Source: Spiribacter salilacus
GTDB taxonomy: Bacteria > Pseudomonadota > Gammaproteobacteria > Nitrococcales > Nitrococcaceae
Length of the DNA: 64,000 nt
Assembly (NCBI RefSeq): GCF_009649225.1
Contig: NZ_WJPP01000001.1
Location: forward strand, 186,001 to 250,000
Reading direction: 5' to 3'
Part shown: positions 9,691 to 19,510 of the stretch, piece after piece
How the letters are laid out: every line of letters begins with the position of its first letter
Position numbering within the stretch: the stretch's first letter is position 1
Program-made: the position numbers and the translations under genes
Notes under the pieces: generated by a model
What the model was told of the DNA's origin: nothing
Seen by the model: only the letters and a program-made list of their open reading frames with translations
The model's database searches: none

Positions 9691-9870
9691 ATGGCCGTAC
9701 AAAAATCCAAGAAAACGCCTTCTCGCCGCGGTATGCGTCGCAGCCACGACGCCATCGAAGGCCCAACGCTAAGCATTGAGCCAACCACAGGCGAAGTGCA
9801 TCGCCGGCATCATATCTCCGCGGACGGATACTATCGTGGCCGTAAGGTAACTACCGGCATCGACGAGTAG
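9691..9870 (+). CDS. rpmF: 50S ribosomal protein L32
   Basis: A 59-residue basic protein, the expected size for bL32. It opens [20 protein letters not shown], the signature N-terminus of the gammaproteobacterial form, and continues with [18 protein letters not shown]. It is the zinc-free type, with no cysteines. The start has AGGA 8 nt upstream. Between yceD and plsX, as in nearly all gammaproteobacteria. Confidence 0.97.
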   Translation: MAVQKSKKTPSRRGMRRSHDAIEGPTLSIEPTTGEVHRRHHISADGYYRGRKVTTGIDE

Positions 9871-9893
9871 GCATCTCGCCGCACCCATACTCA

Positions 9894-10922
9894 ATGAACG
9901 CTTACTGCACGATCGCGATTGACGCGATGGGCGGAGACCGTGGTCCATCGGCTACGGTTCCTGCTGCGTTAACGGTAATCGCAAGGCATCCGGATGTGCG
10001 CTTAGAATTGGTTGGTGATCTGGATGCGTTGCGCCAAGCGCTTCAAAAATATGGGGGGCAAGAGGGTCAGCAGCTTTCGCTGATCGCCGCCAGTGAGGTA
10101 GTTGCGATGGATGAATCACCATCGCAAGCCCTTCGGTATAAAAAAGACTCTTCCATGCGAGTGGCTATTGAGCGCGTCAAATCTGAAGAGGCTGCCGCCT
10201 GCGTTAGCGCCGGTAATACGGGCGCTCTAATGGCAACCGCGCGCTATGTACTGAAAACTTTGCCCGGTATTGATCGTCCTGCCATTTGTACCATTATCCC
10301 GTGTCTGAATGGACACTTTCGGATGTTGGATCTTGGCGCCAATATCGATTGCAGTGCCGAACATCTATTCCAATTTGCTGTGATGGGGTCGGTGCTGGTT
10401 GAAGCCTCGGGAGATGCGGAAACGCCCCGGGTGGGATTGCTTAATCTCGGCGAGGAAGAAATAAAAGGCAACGACCAGGTTAAACAAGCAGCGCAGCTGC
10501 TGCAGGCCAGCGACCTTAACTACATTGGCTATGTAGAAGGCGACACGATGTACCAAAACCAAGCGGATTTGGTGGTTTGCGATGGATTTATCGGCAATGT
10601 CGCATTAAAAAGCAGTGAAGGTGTGGCCAAAATGATCTCGCAGTATTTGCGAGAGGAATTCAGCCGAAGTCCACTAACAAAGCTTGCCGGACTGTTGTCT
10701 TTACCGGTTCTTAAAGCACTCCGTCGGCGCTTAGACCCACGCTTTTATAATGGGGCAAGCCTTTTAGGGCTGCGCGGAGTTGTCGTTAAAAGTCATGGTG
10801 GGGCAGACGCTTTTGCTTTTGAGCGTGCAATTGAAACCGGTATCCTCGAAGCTAAAGAAGCGATCCCGCAGCGTATAGATCAGCGCCTTGGGGAGCTTTT
10901 TCGCTCGGGGGAGGGTGCATGA
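9894..10922 (+). CDS. plsX: Phosphate acyltransferase PlsX
   Basis: Converts acyl-ACP to acyl-phosphate, the donor for PlsY in phospholipid synthesis; a peripheral membrane enzyme. 342 residues, family length. The N-terminus [20 protein letters not shown] is the PlsX hallmark, with [22 protein letters not shown] and [14 protein letters not shown] following. The stop overlaps the fabH start (ATGA). The ATG has only weak ribosome-binding complementarity, so translation probably depends on ribosomes coming from rpmF 23 nt upstream. Confidence 0.96.
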   Translation: MNAYCTIAIDAMGGDRGPSATVPAALTVIARHPDVRLELVGDLDALRQALQKYGGQEGQQLSLIAASEVVAMDESPSQALRYKKDSSMRVAIERVKSEEAAACVSAGNTGALMATARYVLKTLPGIDRPAICTIIPCLNGHFRMLDLGANIDCSAEHLFQFAVMGSVLVEASGDAETPRVGLLNLGEEEIKGNDQVKQAAQLLQASDLNYIGYVEGDTMYQNQADLVVCDGFIGNVALKSSEGVAKMISQYLREEFSRSPLTKLAGLLSLPVLKALRRRLDPRFYNGASLLGLRGVVVKSHGGADAFAFERAIETGILEAKEAIPQRIDQRLGELFRSGEGA

Positions 10923-11890
10923 TTTACAGCCAAATACTAGGAACCGGGGGGTACTTACCCGAGCGAGTAATGCCCAATAGCGAGCTAGAGCAATGGGTCG
11001 AAACCTCTGATGTCTGGATCCGTGAGCGAACAGGAATTGAGTCACGTCATATTGCAGCGGATGACGAATCGTGTTCTGACCTTGCGCTGAACGCGGCCCA
11101 GCAGGCACTTGCCGCCTCGGGTATTAGCGCAGAAGATGTCGACCTCATCATTCTTGCCACCTCGACACCCGATCAGGTGTTCCCGAGTACTGCAACGCGA
11201 CTACAACAAAGACTAGGGGTACCCGCCGGCACGATTGCTTTCGATGTCTCTGCGGCCTGCTCGGGCTTTATCTATGCACTAGACATCGCCAACCGCTTTA
11301 TTCAGACAAAAGGCGCTAAGACCGCTCTGGTTATTGGTGCAGAAATCTTTTCTCGCATTCTTAATTGGGAAGATCGTGGCACCTGTATTCTATTTGGTGA
11401 CGGTGCCGGCGCCGTGGTGTTAGGAGCAGCTGATCAGCCCGGCATCATTTCGACTCAGTTGCACGCTGATGGCCGACAAGAATCCCTTCTAAATGTGCCA
11501 TGGGGCGTTTCGCAGGGTTACGAGGCCCTACAAGGTGTGCACGGAAAGGTCACCATGAAGGGTAACGAAGTCTTTAAAGTGGCGGTGCGCACACTTGGCC
11601 AGTTAGTCACAGATACACTTCAGACCAATGGCATGGAAAACAGCGATATTGACTGGCTGATTCCGCATCAGGCCAACATCCGAATTATGGAAGCCACGGC
11701 GAAAAAGTTAAACCTTCCCATGGAACGTGTGGTGAGCACCGTCGCCACACATGGCAACACATCGGCAGCCTCGATACCGTTGGCACTGAATGTTGCCGTC
11801 CGAGATGGTCGGATTAAGCGTAATGATGTGTTGTTATTGGAAGCGTTTGGCGCTGGCTTTACGTGGGGCTCGGCCCTTATTCGGTATTAA
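10919..11890 (+). CDS. fabH: Beta-ketoacyl-ACP synthase III
   Basis: Condenses acetyl-CoA with malonyl-ACP to start fatty acid synthesis. 323 residues. The active-site Cys114 is in DVSAACSGF (Cys112 in E. coli), the catalytic His in IPHQANIRI, and Asn in THGNTSAAS. The WIRERTGI motif that binds CoA is at about 33-40. It is coupled to plsX by a 4-nt overlap and followed by fabD after 14 nt. The placement next to plsX follows the E. coli order; Pseudomonas lacks fabH at this site. Confidence 0.97.
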   Translation: MIYSQILGTGGYLPERVMPNSELEQWVETSDVWIRERTGIESRHIAADDESCSDLALNAAQQALAASGISAEDVDLIILATSTPDQVFPSTATRLQQRLGVPAGTIAFDVSAACSGFIYALDIANRFIQTKGAKTALVIGAEIFSRILNWEDRGTCILFGDGAGAVVLGAADQPGIISTQLHADGRQESLLNVPWGVSQGYEALQGVHGKVTMKGNEVFKVAVRTLGQLVTDTLQTNGMENSDIDWLIPHQANIRIMEATAKKLNLPMERVVSTVATHGNTSAASIPLALNVAVRDGRIKRNDVLLLEAFGAGFTWGSALIRY

Positions 11891-11904
11891 AGGAAGCGTC
11901 TTTC

Positions 11905-12855
11905 ATGCAATCAAGATCAGACCTTGCGTTTTTATTTCCCGGTCAGGGCTCTCAATCGATCGGTATGCTACAGGACCTCGCCCAAGCACATGCGGTTGTG
12001 CAGAAAACGTTTATTGAAGCGTCGGGCGCTCTTGAAGAGGACCTCTGGGAAATCGCTTGCGAAGGCCCCGAATCGTTAATGAATCGTACGGACTACACCC
12101 AACCGTTGATGCTGGTTGCCGGGGTTGCCGTATGGCGTTGCTGGCGCGAGGGTGGTGGCCCGCTGCCGGGGTATATGGCAGGCCATAGCCTGGGTGAGTA
12201 CACCGCGCTGGTCTGCAGTGGTGCGCTCGATTTCTCTGATGGCGTTCGCTTAGTGCGAGATCGGGGTCGCTATATGCAAGAGGCAGTTCCAGAGGGCGAC
12301 GGAGCCATTGCAGCGGTTCTTGGGCTTGATGACGAGCAAATCGCTAACGTTTGTGCTCAAGCGGCCGAGGGTGAAGTGGTGGAGCCCGTGAACTTTAACT
12401 CACCCGGTCAGGTCGTGATTGCAGGACATACCGCGGCGGTTAATCGGGCCCTAGAGCAGGCAAAAGCGGCCGGGGCGAAACGCGCGGTCCAATTGCCGAT
12501 GAGTGTACCGGCTCACTGTTCATTAATGCGTCCAGCGGCCGAGCAATTGGCAGTACGTTTAGAACAGGTTGACATACAGGCGGCGCAAATTCCGGTCATT
12601 CACAATGTCGACGTATCGCTATCGGGCAATAGCGATTCGATTAAACAGCATTTGGTCGATCAAGTGCGCTCACCGGTTCGATGGAGTGATTGTGTTAAGT
12701 CACTGGCCGAGCAGGGCGCCACAACCGCCATTGAATGCGGCCCGGGTCGAGTGTTGGCGGGACTGAATCGGCGCATCGATCGGGCAATGAGCGTTTACGC
12801 GCTGTACGATCGTAATTCTTTAGCAGAAACCCTGACCGCCATGGAGGTTGAATGA
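11905..12855 (+). CDS. fabD: Malonyl-CoA:ACP transacylase
   Basis: Loads malonyl groups onto ACP. 316 residues from the ATG at 11905 (MQSRSDLAFLFPGQGSQ), which has AGGA 10 nt upstream. A GTG/ATG further upstream would overlap fabH and add residues foreign to the family. The nucleophile Ser95 lies in MAGHSLGEYTAL. The FPGQGSQ loop at 11-17 and the SVPAHCSLM segment with the catalytic His are present. Its stop overlaps the fabG start (ATGA). Confidence 0.96.
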   Translation: MQSRSDLAFLFPGQGSQSIGMLQDLAQAHAVVQKTFIEASGALEEDLWEIACEGPESLMNRTDYTQPLMLVAGVAVWRCWREGGGPLPGYMAGHSLGEYTALVCSGALDFSDGVRLVRDRGRYMQEAVPEGDGAIAAVLGLDDEQIANVCAQAAEGEVVEPVNFNSPGQVVIAGHTAAVNRALEQAKAAGAKRAVQLPMSVPAHCSLMRPAAEQLAVRLEQVDIQAAQIPVIHNVDVSLSGNSDSIKQHLVDQVRSPVRWSDCVKSLAEQGATTAIECGPGRVLAGLNRRIDRAMSVYALYDRNSLAETLTAMEVE

Positions 12856-13601
12856 GACTGCAATTAGACAATCAAGTCGCGTTGGTAACGGGTGCTACGC
12901 GTGGTATTGGCGCGGCAATTGCCACTGTTTTAGCGGAAGCGGGTGCCACTGTGGTTGGCACAGCGACGAGCGAATCAGGTGCGCAACGCATCAGTGACGC
13001 GTTAAGTTCAACAACCGGAGGCGGGCGAGGTGCCGTACTGGATGTACGAGATGCCGAACAGATCAAGCAACTGATCGACAACATCCGTGATAACGAGGGC
13101 GCACCGAGCATTTTGGTTAACAACGCCGGAATCACACGAGATGGGCTGGCAATGCGCATGAGTGATGAGGACTGGGATGCCGTCATTGATACTAACCTGA
13201 ATGCGGTCTTTCGCGTAACACGCGCTGTTTTGCGTGGAATGATAAAGGCACGCCATGGTCGAATCATCAATATTGGCTCGGTGGTTGGGTTGATGGGTAA
13301 CGCAGGGCAGATCAATTACTCAACGGCCAAAGCGGGGTTGTTGGGTATGACCCGTTCTCTCGCGCGTGAAGTTGCGCCGCGGGGTATTACGGTTAACGCC
13401 ATCGCACCCGGGTTTATAGAGACCGATATGACTGGTGAGTTGGATGACCAGCAGCGCGAAGCATTGCTTGAACAAACGCCAATGCAGCGTCTTGGGCAAC
13501 CCGGAGATATTGCCGCGGCGGTGTGCTTTCTTGCATCCCCAGCGGCTGGATATATCACTGGTGAGACGCTAAATGTGAATGGTGGGCTCTTAATGAGCTG
13601 A
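12852..13601 (+). CDS. fabG: 3-oxoacyl-ACP reductase FabG
   Basis: NADPH-dependent reductase of the fatty acid elongation cycle. 249 residues, a classical short-chain dehydrogenase: cofactor loop TGATRGIGAA at 15-24, NNAGITRDGLAMRM, the catalytic Ser in INIGSVVG, and YSTAKAG with the Tyr/Lys pair. The C-terminus (YITGETLNVNGGLLMS) is the FabG consensus. Coupled to fabD by a 4-nt overlap; followed by a 117-bp gap with a possible acpP promoter. Confidence 0.96.
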   Translation: MRLQLDNQVALVTGATRGIGAAIATVLAEAGATVVGTATSESGAQRISDALSSTTGGGRGAVLDVRDAEQIKQLIDNIRDNEGAPSILVNNAGITRDGLAMRMSDEDWDAVIDTNLNAVFRVTRAVLRGMIKARHGRIINIGSVVGLMGNAGQINYSTAKAGLLGMTRSLAREVAPRGITVNAIAPGFIETDMTGELDDQQREALLEQTPMQRLGQPGDIAAAVCFLASPAAGYITGETLNVNGGLLMS

Positions 13602-13609
13602 ATGTATGC

Positions 13610-13667
13610 TGGCAGTTCTAGAGATGTTTCCCTAGAATACGCGGCAGTGGAACCTGCCTGGCAGGTT
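13610..13667 (+). promoter_or_regulatory. Possible internal promoter and leader stem-loop before acpP
   Basis: TAGAAT (13633-13638) is a good -10; the matching -35 position (13610-13615) is poor. An inverted repeat TTCTAG...CTAGAA (13616-13637) brackets the -10. Just after the predicted start lies a second inverted repeat, AACCTGCC-T-GGCAGGTT (13651-13667). Acyl carrier protein is needed in large excess over other Fab proteins, so a separate promoter and a stabilising 5' stem-loop would make sense. This is inference from layout. Confidence 0.35.
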
Positions 13668-13718
13668 TGGACCTTTAACTAAGTGCCGGAATTCCGCAAA
13701 CCGAGAGGTAGGAGCGAG

Positions 13719-13958
13719 ATGAGCAGTATTGAAGAACGTGTAAAGAAAATCGTTGTTGAGCAATTGGGTGTGAAGGAAGACGAGGTAACGTCCGAGGCAT
13801 CCTTTGTTGATGACCTAGGCGCTGACTCCCTAGACACCGTTGAATTGGTCATGGCGCTCGAAGAAGAGTTTGAGTGTGAAATTCCGGACGAAGAGGCCGA
13901 GAAAATCACTACCGTTCAGCAGGCTATTGACTACGTCAATCGGCATCTCGATCAGTAA
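13719..13958 (+). CDS. acpP: Acyl carrier protein
   Basis: 79-residue acidic carrier that holds growing acyl chains on 4'-phosphopantetheine. Ser37 (counting Met) in [14 protein letters not shown] is the prosthetic-group site. The start is the ATG at 13719 with AGGAG just upstream; a GTG at 13683 in the same frame would add 12 residues with no family counterpart. Flanked on both sides by RNA stem-loops (see 13610-13667 and 13989-14018), which sets it apart from the tightly coupled genes around it. Confidence 0.97.
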   Translation: MSSIEERVKKIVVEQLGVKEDEVTSEASFVDDLGADSLDTVELVMALEEEFECEIPDEEAEKITTVQQAIDYVNRHLDQ

Positions 13959-13988
13959 TTGATCAGAGATTATGATGGCAGATTAACC

Positions 13989-14018
13989 CAACAGGGCCGG
14001 CAATGTCCGGCCCTGTTG
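13989..14018 (+). other. 12-bp perfect stem-loop between acpP and fabF
   Basis: CAACAGGGCCGG (13989-14000) pairs without mismatch with CCGGCCCTGTTG (14007-14018) around the loop CAATGT. No T-run follows, so it is not a standard terminator. It could protect the acpP 3' end, be an RNase processing site, or attenuate readthrough into fabF. It ends seven bases before the fabF Shine-Dalgarno. Confidence 0.7.
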
Positions 14019-14037
14019 CATGTCGGGAGATAACAAA

Positions 14038-15282
14038 TTGAAAGGCCGTCGAGTAGTTGTAACGGGCATGGGCATCGTCTCACCGGTTGGTAATACGATT
14101 GAGCAGGCGTGGCAAAACATCGTTGCTGGCAAAAGCGGAATCGGGCCGATTACGAGATTTGATGTTGAGGCCTTCCCCGTCCGCTTCGGTGGAGAAGTGC
14201 GGAACTTCGATATCGAGCAGTACATCATCCGAAAAAATGCCCGAAAGATGGATCCTTTCATTCACTATGGTATTGCCGCTGCGATGGATGCGGTGGGTGA
14301 TGCGGGCCTAGAAATCAACGAGGCCAATGCGGAGCGGGTCGGAGTATCCGTTGGCTCTGGAATCGGTGGTATTTTCTCAATTGAAGAAGGTCACAAGAGC
14401 TACCTCGAGGGCGGACCCAGAAAAATCTCTCCGTTTTTTATCCCCAGTGCGATTATCAATATGGTTTCTGGCAACCTTTCGATTCTGTTAGGTGCAAAAG
14501 GCCCTAATTTGGCAACCGTAACGGCTTGCACCACCGCAACGCATAACATTGGGTTAAGCGCGCGGCTTATAGCCTACGGCGACGCAGATGTGATGATTGC
14601 AGGCGGTGCAGAGTTTGGCACAACGCCAACTGGTCTCGGGGGGTTTGCGGCGGCACGCGCGCTATCTACCCGAAACGACGATCCACAGGGCGCTAGCCGG
14701 CCATGGGATCAAGGCCGTGATGGCTTTGTGCTTTCCGATGGCGCCGGCGTCTTAGTGCTAGAAGAATATGAGCACGCTAAGCAGCGTGGGGCTAATATTT
14801 ATGCCGAACTTGCCGGGTTTGGTATGAGTGGTGATGCCCATCACATGACGCTGCCGTCTGATACGGGCGACGGTGCCAGCCGCTGCATGACACAAGCATT
14901 AAATGATGCAGGCCTTAATGCGCAGGACATCGATTATGTGAATGCGCATGGCACTTCAACCAAAGCCGGTGACGGTGCTGAGCTACAAGCGGTAAAAGCC
15001 AGTTTTGGGGAACATGCTTACGATTTGGCGGTGAGTTCAACAAAATCGATGACAGGGCATTTGCTTGGGGCTGCAGGGGGCATCGAAGCGATCTTCACCG
15101 TCCTAGCCATGCGTGATGGCATTTTGCCTCCAACCATTAACTTAGAAGAGCCTGACGAAGAGTTCGATCTTGATCTAGTGCCTTTAGAGGCGCGTGATCA
15201 GCCAATTAAAGCAGCGCTGTCCAACTCGTTTGGTTTTGGCGGCACCAATGGCACGGTTATCTTTGCCCGCCTGTCTGATTGA
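14038..15282 (+). CDS. fabF: Beta-ketoacyl-ACP synthase II
   Basis: Elongating condensing enzyme with a role in making cis-vaccenate. I start it at TTG 14038: GGGAG (14025-14029) lies 8 nt upstream and the product [18 protein letters not shown] lines up with FabF N-termini. The ATG at 14020 lies directly against the strong stem-loop and its would-be leader is inside it. 414 residues. The active-site Cys is in [10 protein letters not shown], with His in [11 protein letters not shown] and [14 protein letters not shown]. Its 3' end overlaps pabC. Confidence 0.95.
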   Translation: MKGRRVVVTGMGIVSPVGNTIEQAWQNIVAGKSGIGPITRFDVEAFPVRFGGEVRNFDIEQYIIRKNARKMDPFIHYGIAAAMDAVGDAGLEINEANAERVGVSVGSGIGGIFSIEEGHKSYLEGGPRKISPFFIPSAIINMVSGNLSILLGAKGPNLATVTACTTATHNIGLSARLIAYGDADVMIAGGAEFGTTPTGLGGFAAARALSTRNDDPQGASRPWDQGRDGFVLSDGAGVLVLEEYEHAKQRGANIYAELAGFGMSGDAHHMTLPSDTGDGASRCMTQALNDAGLNAQDIDYVNAHGTSTKAGDGAELQAVKASFGEHAYDLAVSSTKSMTGHLLGAAGGIEAIFTVLAMRDGILPPTINLEEPDEEFDLDLVPLEARDQPIKAALSNSFGFGGTNGTVIFARLSD

Positions 15283-16084
15283 CGGGCAACCCCAGCACCA
15301 AGTAGAGGTCACCGACCGTGGTCTGGCGTATGGCGATGGTGTGTTTGAGACTATCGCCATCGTCGATGGCGTGCCCGCGTTATGGCAGGCCCATCTCAAT
15401 CGCCTACAGGCTGGTTGTCAGCAATTAGGATTTTCAGCACCCACGCAACAAGCCTTGGAGCAAGATCTGGCTGCGTTAGATCTACCAGACGTGGGCGTTT
15501 TAAAATTGATAGCCACTCGTGGTAGCGGTGGTCGGGGATATGCACCACCGGATGCGCCAACACCTCGCAGAGTGGTGCAGATCCTACCGCCACGCCCCGC
15601 CCTAGAAGCAGAGCATTCAGGCATTACGGTGCGCTGGTGTCAGACACGGCTTGCAGCACAACCTGCGCTTGCTGGCATAAAGCATCTTAACCGGCTTGAG
15701 CAGGTACTCGCGAGACAAGAGTGTCAGGCAGATGGCAGCGCTGAGGGCTTAATGTGCGATGTTAAGGGCGGGTTAGTTGAGGCAACGGCCGGCAACCTAC
15801 TGATCGATCAGGGTAAAGAGTGGATATTTCCAACGGGTGTGGACTGTGGGGTTGCGGGCGTTATGCAATCCTATTTAGGGCGCTTGGCGGATCAATGGGG
15901 CATCAATGTGGTTCATCGCGCTTTTATGCCCAGCGAAATGAATGACGCAACCGCCCTGTTAATTTGCAACAGCTTGATTGGGGTGGTTCCGGTCTATGCG
16001 ATTGGCACTCAAAAACTGGCCAGTTCATTAAACTATGAGCGAATTCGCGAACATCTGATTACTCAGCGGCTCATTGCGGTATGA
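15248..16084 (+). CDS. pabC: Aminodeoxychorismate lyase
   Basis: PLP enzyme that releases pyruvate from 4-amino-4-deoxychorismate to give p-aminobenzoate for folate. About 278 residues. The PLP lysine is in [11 protein letters not shown]. The core [21 protein letters not shown] is fold-type IV aminotransferase. The start is uncertain: the ATG at 15248 overlaps fabF by 35 nt, while TTG 15263 gives an N-terminus closer to E. coli PabC (MFLINGHKQ); neither has a clear ribosome site, so coupling to fabF is likely. Its stop overlaps mltG (ATGA). Confidence 0.92.
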   Translation: MARLSLPACLIDGQPQHQVEVTDRGLAYGDGVFETIAIVDGVPALWQAHLNRLQAGCQQLGFSAPTQQALEQDLAALDLPDVGVLKLIATRGSGGRGYAPPDAPTPRRVVQILPPRPALEAEHSGITVRWCQTRLAAQPALAGIKHLNRLEQVLARQECQADGSAEGLMCDVKGGLVEATAGNLLIDQGKEWIFPTGVDCGVAGVMQSYLGRLADQWGINVVHRAFMPSEMNDATALLICNSLIGVVPVYAIGTQKLASSLNYERIREHLITQRLIAV

Positions 16085-17103
16085 AACAGAAAATTCTCTT
16101 CATCGGCATCGTTTTAGCGGGTGTCCTGTTGGGGGCGATGAGCGCTGCCTGGCTCGCTTATGAGCGTATTGAGTCGCAACCGGTACTATCTGAGGAGCAA
16201 GCGCCAATCATTCTGGATATTCCCGCGGGCACCGGAGTTGCCGGTATCCTTAACGCAATGGCAGGGGCCGGGTTAGATGTTCAGCCTCAGCTGCTTCGCG
16301 TTTATCTACGCTTGCGCGGCGCCGATCAACGGCTGCAAGCCGGGGAGTATGCCGTGCAACCTGGCGACACAGCGGCTGAACTCGTTGCCCGAATGGTCAG
16401 TGGCGCCGTCATACAGCATCGCCTCACCATTGTAGAAGGATGGCGGTTCGACGATTTAATGGCCGCCTTGCACGCACATCCCGCGATCACGCCTGAGTTA
16501 GCGCCAAATACTGGCCCAAAAACCATTATGACGGCCTTAAATCGTCCCGAGCTAGACGCAGAGGGCCGGTTCTTACCAGAAACCTATTTGTTTACTCGCG
16601 GTACAAGCGAGCTTGCAATTTTAAAAAGAGCGTTAGCGGCGCTAGAAGCAGAACTGGCAGCGGCGTGGGAAAACCGAGCACCCGGCATTCCGCTGAGCAC
16701 ACCCGATGAGGCGTTAATTCTTGCCTCGATCATTGAAAAAGAGACCGCATTGCCCGAGGAAAGGCGTGAAATAGCGGGGGTTTTCACACGTCGACTGCAA
16801 CAAGGCATGCGTCTACAAACCGATCCAACCGTTATTTACGGGTTGGGAGATTCCTACACCGGGCGGCTTCGGCGTAAAGATCTCACTAGCGATACGCCAT
16901 GGAATACCTATACACGGCATGGGTTACCCCCTACACCGATTGCATTAGCGGGTGCCGCCTCCATTAGGGCAGCCGTCAATCCCGCGGAAGGTGATACGCT
17001 GTATTTTGTCTCGCGTGGCGATGGCAGTCATGTCTTTTCCGTTACCTACGAACAACACAATGCCGCGGTACGTCGATACATACTGGGCGAGGATGATGAA
17101 TGA
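16081..17103 (+). CDS. mltG: Endolytic murein transglycosylase MltG
   Basis: Inner-membrane lytic transglycosylase thought to end glycan strand synthesis. 340 residues: a transmembrane anchor at about 4-26, a LysM-like region, then the YceG fold. The catalytic glutamate is in SIIEKETALPEERRE (Glu219 region), followed by the conserved RLQTDPTVIYGLG and HGLPPTPIALAG motifs. Overlaps pabC and tmk by 4 nt each. Confidence 0.95.
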   Translation: MKQKILFIGIVLAGVLLGAMSAAWLAYERIESQPVLSEEQAPIILDIPAGTGVAGILNAMAGAGLDVQPQLLRVYLRLRGADQRLQAGEYAVQPGDTAAELVARMVSGAVIQHRLTIVEGWRFDDLMAALHAHPAITPELAPNTGPKTIMTALNRPELDAEGRFLPETYLFTRGTSELAILKRALAALEAELAAAWENRAPGIPLSTPDEALILASIIEKETALPEERREIAGVFTRRLQQGMRLQTDPTVIYGLGDSYTGRLRRKDLTSDTPWNTYTRHGLPPTPIALAGAASIRAAVNPAEGDTLYFVSRGDGSHVFSVTYEQHNAAVRRYILGEDDE

Positions 17104-17735
17104 GACTGCGTAATCGCTTTATCACGGTAGAAGGGGTTGAAGGCGCGGGAAAGACCTCGGCCGTTGCCTCTATTGTTAATTGGATTGAAACGCAGCAAGG
17201 CGGGCAGGTAGTGGCTACCCGTGAACCCGGCGGCACCTCACTGGGTGAAGATCTGCGTGCCATTTTGCTGAGCCATCGTGAGGAGGGTATGTCGAGCGAT
17301 GCTGAGCTTTTGTTAATGTTTGCCGCACGCGCCGAGCATCTCGAAAGAGTCATTAGGCCTGCGCTCGCGGCCGGGCAGTGGGTTGTTTGTGATCGTTTCA
17401 CTGATGCCAGTTTTGCTTATCAGGGCGGTGGTCGCGGGCTTGATAAAGATCGGATCGATGCACTGGCTCAGTGGACGCATCCAGATTTAGCGCCGGGGCT
17501 CACGCTCTGGTTGGATGTACCGGTGGCAGTTGGGCTTGCCCGCGCGGCGGGCCGAAGTACGCCAGATCGCTTTGAAAGCGAAAAGCAGACGTTCTTTGAT
17601 GCGGTTCGCAACACGTATGAACAGCGGCAAATCCTTGAACCGCATCGAATGAAACGGATTGATGCCGGGGCGCCGATTAACGCCGTACAATCTCAAATCA
17701 CGGATGCGCTAACAGAGGCTTATCAAAATGGCTGA
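17100..17735 (+). CDS. tmk: Thymidylate kinase
   Basis: Phosphorylates dTMP to dTDP. 211 residues. The P-loop is TVEGVEGAGKTS at the N-terminus; the substrate motif appears as CDRFTDASFAYQGGGRG. Overlaps mltG by 4 nt and holB by 8 nt. Confidence 0.96.
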   Translation: MRLRNRFITVEGVEGAGKTSAVASIVNWIETQQGGQVVATREPGGTSLGEDLRAILLSHREEGMSSDAELLLMFAARAEHLERVIRPALAAGQWVVCDRFTDASFAYQGGGRGLDKDRIDALAQWTHPDLAPGLTLWLDVPVAVGLARAAGRSTPDRFESEKQTFFDAVRNTYEQRQILEPHRMKRIDAGAPINAVQSQITDALTEAYQNG

Positions 17736-18714
17736 GCCTAACCCGCCTAGCCAACCGCTATCTTGGCAAAAGAGCGCTTGGGAGCGTTTTAATCAGCAAC
17801 TAGCGCTTGGGCATACGCCGCATGCCACCCTCGTCGCCGGCCCGGTTGGGGTGGGCAAAACCGTCTTTGCTCAAGCCATGGTGGCGAGATTACTTTGTGA
17901 AACCCCCGTTGCCTCCCATGCCTGCGATCAATGCCGCGGATGTCGATTGAGGCTTGCCGGAAGCCATCCCGATTTGAAGGTGACCCAGCCGGAGGAGGGG
18001 GGTAGCGGAATCATCCGTATCGACGAAATACGCCAATTAACGGAATTTACCCATTTATCCAGCCAATATGGCGGGGTGCGCGTTGGGCTGCTTATGCCGG
18101 CAGAAGCAATGAATCGACATACCGCCAATGCTTTGCTGAAGACGCTCGAGGAGCCACCTGAACAGGTGGTGTTAATCTTGGTTAGCCATGCCATAGAGCA
18201 ATTGCCGGCGACCATTCGCAGTCGCTGCCAAGTCCTCCCTATACCGACTCCGGCTTCAGCAGTGGCCACTGAGTGGCTAAAAGCGCAAGGCGTTGATCAA
18301 CCCGCCGCGGCACTGCATTTAGCCGGTGGAGCGCCGCTACGGGCGCTGAGCATGGTGAATGAGCAAGAGGATGCGAGATACCTAGAGCTGGGAGCGGCCG
18401 TTGCCGGTTTGGTCCGAGGAAAAGGCAGTGCCGTGAGTATTGCGGAGGATTGGCGGGAGTGGGGCGCTTTAAAAACCGCACAGTTGATGCAACGTCTAGT
18501 GAGCGATTTGCGACGGGCCCAAGTCAGTCAACCCCCCGAGGGGTTACCCGCAGAAGCGCTTCAAAACATGGCTAAGCGACTATCAGCTGCCCAACTGCAT
18601 ACGTTAATGGATCAGCTCACAAAACTGCGCATGGCGGCTCAGCAGCCGCTAAGCAAAGAATTATCGATTGAAGCCTGCTTTTTACTGTGGACTGAACACG
18701 CTTATGCTCATTGA
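17728..18714 (+). CDS. holB: DNA polymerase III delta' subunit
   Basis: Clamp-loader subunit. 328 residues. Has a P-loop-like GPVGVGKTVF, the zinc module with Cys spacing C-x8-C-x2-C-x2-C (LLCETPVASHACDQCRGC) as in E. coli, and the SRCQ sensor (TIRSRCQVLPIP). In Pseudomonas a PilZ gene sits between holB and tatD; here tatD begins inside the end of holB. Confidence 0.94.
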   Translation: MAEPNPPSQPLSWQKSAWERFNQQLALGHTPHATLVAGPVGVGKTVFAQAMVARLLCETPVASHACDQCRGCRLRLAGSHPDLKVTQPEEGGSGIIRIDEIRQLTEFTHLSSQYGGVRVGLLMPAEAMNRHTANALLKTLEEPPEQVVLILVSHAIEQLPATIRSRCQVLPIPTPASAVATEWLKAQGVDQPAAALHLAGGAPLRALSMVNEQEDARYLELGAAVAGLVRGKGSAVSIAEDWREWGALKTAQLMQRLVSDLRRAQVSQPPEGLPAEALQNMAKRLSAAQLHTLMDQLTKLRMAAQQPLSKELSIEACFLLWTEHAYAH

Positions 18715-19510
18715 TTCGCACTGCCATTTTCATTTACTCGAAGGCCCGGACAGCGCTGATAGCGCGCTTGCAGAAGCAAAAGCCAACGGCGTGAGCTATT
18801 TTTTGAACGTAGCGATTGACCCGAGTGAGCACACACGGCTTTGCGATTTCTCCGCGCGCCATCCTGAGGTCTTTGCTTCTGCAGGCATGCACCCTTGTGG
18901 CACAGGTCCTGAGCCCACCATAGAGCAGCTTGTGGAATTTGCGCAGCGCCCAGAGATTGTTGCCATTGGCGAAACTGGATTAGATTACGGCGCAGGGGAG
19001 GGCGACTATACTTGGCAGGAAGATCGTTTTCGCTGTCACATTGAAGCCGCGCGACTAGCGGGCGTACCCATTATCGTACACAGCCGATTAGCCCCCGCCG
19101 ATACGGTACGCGTTCTACAAGAAAGTGATGCTGCATCTGTGGGTGGGGTTATTCATTGCTTCGTTGAAGACTTAGCAACCGCCCATAAGCTATTGGATCT
19201 TGGGTTTTTTCTTTCCTTATCTGGGATTTTAACCTTTCGCAATGCCGAAGCACTGCGGCGCACCGCGGCAAAACTGCCAATCGATCGTTTACTGGTTGAA
19301 ACCGACAGCCCATATCTGGCGCCAGTTCCGCACCGGGGCAAAGAAAATCGTCCACAATGGGTAGCCCAAGTACTGCAGTGCTTGGCTGATTTGCAGCAGG
19401 TTGATCCACCAACAATGATGGAAAGAACCGCGGAGAACTTCTTTCAGTGTTTTCCGCGGGCAGCACAACGCGCCGCTACCACTGAAAACCACCTAAATAA
19501 GGGCGTCTAG
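18704..19510 (+). CDS. TatD-family metal-dependent hydrolase
   Basis: 268 residues. Two-metal DNase/exonuclease fold: DSHCHFH, AGMHPCG, IGETGLDYG, IVHSRL, VIHCF and the C-terminal ETDSPYLAPVPHRGKENRP, which carries ligands and the family signature. E. coli TatD and YcfH have 3'-5' exonuclease activity; the position after holB is that of ycfH. The start at 18704 (MLIDSHCHFH) overlaps holB by 11 nt; a TTG/ATG 36 nt upstream is not needed. The 3' end overlaps convergent traB by 18 nt. Confidence 0.94.
   Translation: MLIDSHCHFHLLEGPDSADSALAEAKANGVSYFLNVAIDPSEHTRLCDFSARHPEVFASAGMHPCGTGPEPTIEQLVEFAQRPEIVAIGETGLDYGAGEGDYTWQEDRFRCHIEAARLAGVPIIVHSRLAPADTVRVLQESDAASVGGVIHCFVEDLATAHKLLDLGFFLSLSGILTFRNAEALRRTAAKLPIDRLLVETDSPYLAPVPHRGKENRPQWVAQVLQCLADLQQVDPPTMMERTAENFFQCFPRAAQRAATTENHLNKGV

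Noticed and set aside
12872-13315. 147-codon open frame antisense to fabG
   Set aside because: Rich in Ser/Thr/Ala from reverse-complement codon bias, no ribosome site, no family; it shadows fabG.
13989-14018. Intrinsic terminator after acpP
   Set aside because: The stem is strong but no T-run follows, and fabF downstream depends on readthrough. Called a stem-loop instead.
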